A stretch of DNA of 7,364 nucleotides from Oscillospiraceae bacterium (GTDB taxonomy: Bacteria; Bacillota_A; Clostridia; Oscillospirales; Oscillospiraceae). Shown piece after piece: positions 5,713-7,364 of this stretch. The notes beneath the pieces are model-generated. The model had not been told where the DNA came from. It made no database searches and worked only from the letters and a program-made list of their open reading frames with translations. The stretch spans positions 1 through 7,364 of the forward strand of contig JAFTBL010000123.1 in the NCBI GenBank assembly GCA_017455225.1, written 5' to 3'. The position numbers were made by a program, and so were the translations under genes. How positions within the stretch are numbered: the first letter of the stretch is position 1; the number at the start of each line of letters is the position of its first letter.

Positions 5713-6627
5713 ATGAAAGCAGCGCTTGTGATCATGGCGGCGGGGCTGGGCTCCCGCTACGGCGGCAATAAGCAGGTGGACGGCGTGGGCCCCAACGGCG
5801 AGATTTTGATGGAGTATTCCATCTATGACGCCATCCGTGCCGGCTTTACCAAGGTAGTGTTCATCATCAAGCCCGAGATCCGCGAGCTGGTGGGCCGCCT
5901 GTGCGGCGACCGGGTGGCCGGCTGGCGCACCAACGACGGCCAGCCGGTGGAGGTCTGCTACGCCTATCAGGACTTTACCAGCGTGCCCGACTTTTACCCC
6001 ATCCCCGCCGGGCGCACCAAGCCCTTCGGTACCGTCCACGCGGTGCTGTGCGCCCGGGAGGTCGTCAGCGAGCCGTTCTGCGTCATCAACGCCGACGACT
6101 ATTACGGCGTGGACGCCTATCGCACCATCTATGAGGAGCTGTGCCGCCTGCCCAAGACCGGCAAGGCCACCATGGTGGGGTATCTGCTCAAGAACACGGT
6201 GTCCCTCAACGGCACGGTGTCCCGGGGCGTGTGCAAGGTGGAAAACGGCGAGCTGACCGGCATCCGGGAAACGCTGAAGATCCAGCTTTTTGAGGACGGC
6301 TCCATCGCCGACGTGGCGGAGGGTCGGGTGCCTCTGGCGCCGGACACGGTGGTGTCCATGAACTTCTGGGGCTTCACCCCCGCCATTTTCGACGAGCTGG
6401 AGTCGTATTTCAACGCCTTTTTGCGCACCGCCGGCGACAACGTCAAGGCCGAGTGCCTGCTGCCCAACATGGTGGGCGATCTGATCGCCGCCGGGCGGCT
6501 GTCCGTGTCGGTGCTCCACAGCGCCGACCGCTGGTTCGGCATGACCTACCACGAGGACCGTCAGGCGGTGGCGGACGAGCTGAAGGCTCTGCACGACAAG
6601 GGCGTGTACCCCCCGTCGCTGAGGTAA
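5713..6627 (+). CDS. Sugar-phosphate nucleotidyltransferase family protein
   Basis: This encodes a 304-residue cytoplasmic protein with the nucleotidyltransferase (RmlA-like Rossmann) fold, which joins a sugar 1-phosphate or similar alcohol phosphate to an NTP to make an activated donor plus pyrophosphate. The N-terminus holds the nucleotide-binding loop MAAGLGSRYGG (residues 8-18) with K20 nearby. The PFGTVHA segment (105-111) matches the base-binding GTxxA region. The NADDYYG motif (127-133) carries the aspartates expected to bind the metal. Later features are SMNFWGF (215-221) and a conserved-looking C-terminal WFGMTYHED (274-282). The ATG at 5713 is chosen because the protein then begins right at the first strand of the fold; AAGGAG (5695-5700, 12 nt) and AGGA (5705-5708, 4 nt) lie upstream. 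An in-frame start at 5635 lies in the promoter and is rejected. The gene is monocistronic, divergent from the LCP gene. The base and sugar used cannot be named. Confidence 0.87.
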   Translation: MKAALVIMAAGLGSRYGGNKQVDGVGPNGEILMEYSIYDAIRAGFTKVVFIIKPEIRELVGRLCGDRVAGWRTNDGQPVEVCYAYQDFTSVPDFYPIPAGRTKPFGTVHAVLCAREVVSEPFCVINADDYYGVDAYRTIYEELCRLPKTGKATMVGYLLKNTVSLNGTVSRGVCKVENGELTGIRETLKIQLFEDGSIADVAEGRVPLAPDTVVSMNFWGFTPAIFDELESYFNAFLRTAGDNVKAECLLPNMVGDLIAAGRLSVSVLHSADRWFGMTYHEDRQAVADELKALHDKGVYPPSLR

Positions 6628-6641
6628 GGGCTCAAACAGGG

Positions 6642-6676
6642 AACAAGGGCCTCCGTTCGCGGAGGCCCTTGTTTTT
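6642..6676 (+). terminator. Strong intrinsic terminator with UUCG loop
   Basis: AACAAGGGCCTCCG (6642-6655) and CGGAGGCCCTTGTT (6660-6673) form a perfect 14-bp stem closed by a TTCG tetraloop and run straight into five Ts (6672-6676). It ends the nucleotidyltransferase transcript 14 bp after the stop codon and insulates it from the metal-response operon. Confidence 0.95.
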
Positions 6677-6710
6677 ATGTAAACCGGTCGAAAAAAGTTT
6701 GCGTACCCTA

Positions 6711-6741
6711 TTGACAAATGGAGAACATATGATAATATATT
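6711..6741 (+). promoter_or_regulatory. Promoter of the metal-response operon
   Basis: A perfect -35 box TTGACA (6711-6716) is followed by two overlapping -10 candidates in an AT-rich patch: TAATAT (6733-6738, 16-nt spacing) and TATATT (6736-6741, 19-nt spacing). Neither arrangement is ideal, and suboptimal spacing is common in metal-responsive promoters. The -10 area lies inside a palindromic operator. Confidence 0.75.
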
Positions 6742-6747
6742 CATATG
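6726..6747. promoter_or_regulatory. ArsR/SmtB-type operator
   Basis: The perfect inverted repeat CATATGA (6726-6732) and TCATATG (6741-6747) has an 8-bp AT-only spacer. It resembles the AT-rich ATATGAA-type half-sites recognised by SmtB, CzrA and CadC repressors. It covers the -10 box of the operon promoter, so binding of the repressor encoded at 6786-7124 would block RNA polymerase until metal releases it. Confidence 0.8.
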
Positions 6748-6785
6748 AACGAAAAATCATCATGCGTGCGAGAGGAGGGGATCGC

Positions 6786-7124
6786 ATGGAGGAGCGCAAC
6801 GTGGTGTACGACGGCGACGCCATCAACCATCTGATCGCCAACGTGGCGGAGGATGAGCTGAGCGATCTGGCGGAGCTGTTCAAGGTGTTCGGGGACTCCA
6901 CGCGCATCAAGATCCTGTACGACCTGTTCGGCGGAGAGAAGAACGTGACGGAGATCTGCGCCGACCTGGAGATGAACCAGTCGGCGGTGTCCCACCAGCT
7001 GAAGCTGCTGAAAACAGCGCGGCTGATCCGCTCCCGCCGGGAGGGGAAGCAGATGATCTACTATCTGGCGGACGACCACGTGAAGACCATCATTGCCATG
7101 GGCAAGGAGCATATCGAAGAATAA
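6786..7124 (+). CDS. ArsR-family metal-responsive repressor, SmtB/CzrA-like
   Basis: This encodes a 112-residue winged-helix DNA-binding protein that should dimerise on the operator at 6726-6747 and leave it on binding metal. The fold begins with LAELFKVFGDSTRIKIL (residues 28-44), followed by the recognition helix QSAVSHQLKLLK (65-76) and the wing RSRREGKQMIYYL (82-94). The final helix carries D96, H98, H109 and E112 in exactly the spacing of the SmtB alpha-5 zinc site (D-x-H, then H-x-x-E). The position of the alpha-3 cysteine used by CadC and ArsR is occupied by asparagine (N53), and the only cysteine is C58, so an alpha-3 site looks absent. This favours Zn-type sensing over Cd/Pb thiolate or arsenite sensing, although the target metal is an inference. 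The ATG at 6786 has AGGAGG (6773-6778) at 7 nt; earlier in-frame ATGs lie in the operator or lack a ribosome binding site. Confidence 0.93.
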   Translation: MEERNVVYDGDAINHLIANVAEDELSDLAELFKVFGDSTRIKILYDLFGGEKNVTEICADLEMNQSAVSHQLKLLKTARLIRSRREGKQMIYYLADDHVKTIIAMGKEHIEE

Positions 7125-7144
7125 CGGGAAAGGAACGGAGAGCC

Positions 7145-7360
7145 ATGAAAAAGAAGTTCAACTGCGAGATCGACTGCGCCAACTGCGCCGCCAAGGTGGA
7201 GGAGGCCATCAGCAAGCTGGAGGGCGTGGACAGCGTCCGCGTCAACTTCATGATGCAGAAATTCACACTGGAGGCCGCGGACGACCGCTTTGACGAGGTG
7301 CTGCAGCAGGCTGTGGCCGCCGGGAAGAAGATCGAGCCGGACTTTTCCGTGGAGCTTTGA
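7145..7360 (+). CDS. Free-standing heavy-metal-associated (HMA) domain protein
   Basis: This encodes a complete 71-residue cytoplasmic protein consisting of one ferredoxin-like HMA domain. The metal-binding motif is DCANC (residues 10-14), with C11 and C14 as ligands. An aspartate directly before the first cysteine is the pattern of the N-terminal domain of Zn/Cd/Pb-exporting P1B-type ATPases (ZntA/CadA), unlike the MxCxxC of copper chaperones. The middle segment VNFMMQKFTLE (33-43) also resembles that domain. It starts 20 bp after the repressor stop codon, with GGAG (7137-7140) and AAGGA (7130-7134) upstream, so it is the second gene of the operon. The stop is only 4 bp before the window end. 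The protein probably passes metal to, or regulates, a P-type ATPase encoded just downstream; alternatively the stop could be a break separating an ATPase from its own N-terminal domain, which cannot be tested here. Confidence 0.88.
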   Translation: MKKKFNCEIDCANCAAKVEEAISKLEGVDSVRVNFMMQKFTLEAADDRFDEVLQQAVAAGKKIEPDFSVEL

Positions 7361-7364
7361 GGAT

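Noticed and set aside
5536..6744. 402-codon open frame antisense to the nucleotidyltransferase
   Set aside because: It mirrors the strongly coding plus strand, has no ribosome binding site or family resemblance, and runs through the terminator at 6642-6676 and the ArsR promoter.
6729..6785. Upstream ATG codons in frame with the ArsR-type repressor (6729 and 6762)
   Set aside because: The first lies inside the -10/operator region, and the second has no ribosome binding site. The ATG at 6786 has a textbook AGGAGG at 7 nt.

Overview
The window looks like chromosomal DNA from a GC-rich anaerobic Firmicute, probably an Oscillospiraceae-type gut clostridium. This placement is inferred from strong AGGAGG-type ribosome binding sites, the short intergenic gaps, a LytR-CpsA-Psr (LCP) cell-wall protein, an NhaC antiporter and a CoA-transferase of the kind used in acid/butyrate metabolism. 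No species can be named from the sequence alone. No rRNA, tRNA, CRISPR array, transposase or phage gene is visible.

Layout. Positions 1-306 hold the 3' end of a CoA-transferase subunit B gene (+). A bidirectional terminator separates it from a convergent nhaC-type antiporter gene (391-1764, -). nhaC is divergent from a PhzF-family isomerase/epimerase gene (1873-2730, +), and the two promoters have overlapping -35 boxes. The phzF-like gene converges on an EamA/DMT transporter gene (3026-3904, -). The 295-bp gap between them is filled by a hairpin-rich element with near-perfect 39-bp inverted ends. The transporter lies 37 bp downstream of an LCP gene (3942-5483, -), so the two probably form an operon. 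Divergent from the LCP gene is a sugar-phosphate nucleotidyltransferase gene (5713-6627, +) with its own promoter and a strong UUCG-loop terminator. The last unit (6711 to the window end, +) is a metal-resistance operon: promoter with an ArsR-type operator, an SmtB/CzrA-like repressor, and a free-standing heavy-metal-associated (HMA) domain protein. A Zn/Cd/Pb-exporting P-type ATPase is expected just past the window.

How the genes work together. The LCP protein (attachment of glycopolymers to peptidoglycan) and the divergent nucleotidyltransferase (activated sugar synthesis) plausibly both serve cell-surface glycan assembly. The ArsR-type repressor and the HMA protein form a metal-sensing and metal-handling unit. 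The antiporter, PhzF-like enzyme and DMT exporter have no obvious shared pathway.

The least ordinary feature is the intergenic element at 2733-3019. It has inverted ends that are themselves hairpins, an inner unit bounded by TGTCAAAAAA/TTTTTTGACA, and at least four further internal hairpins. A related short palindrome lies in the window's other convergent gap (357-387). This suggests a dispersed, structured intergenic repeat family, but only a genome-wide search can confirm it.
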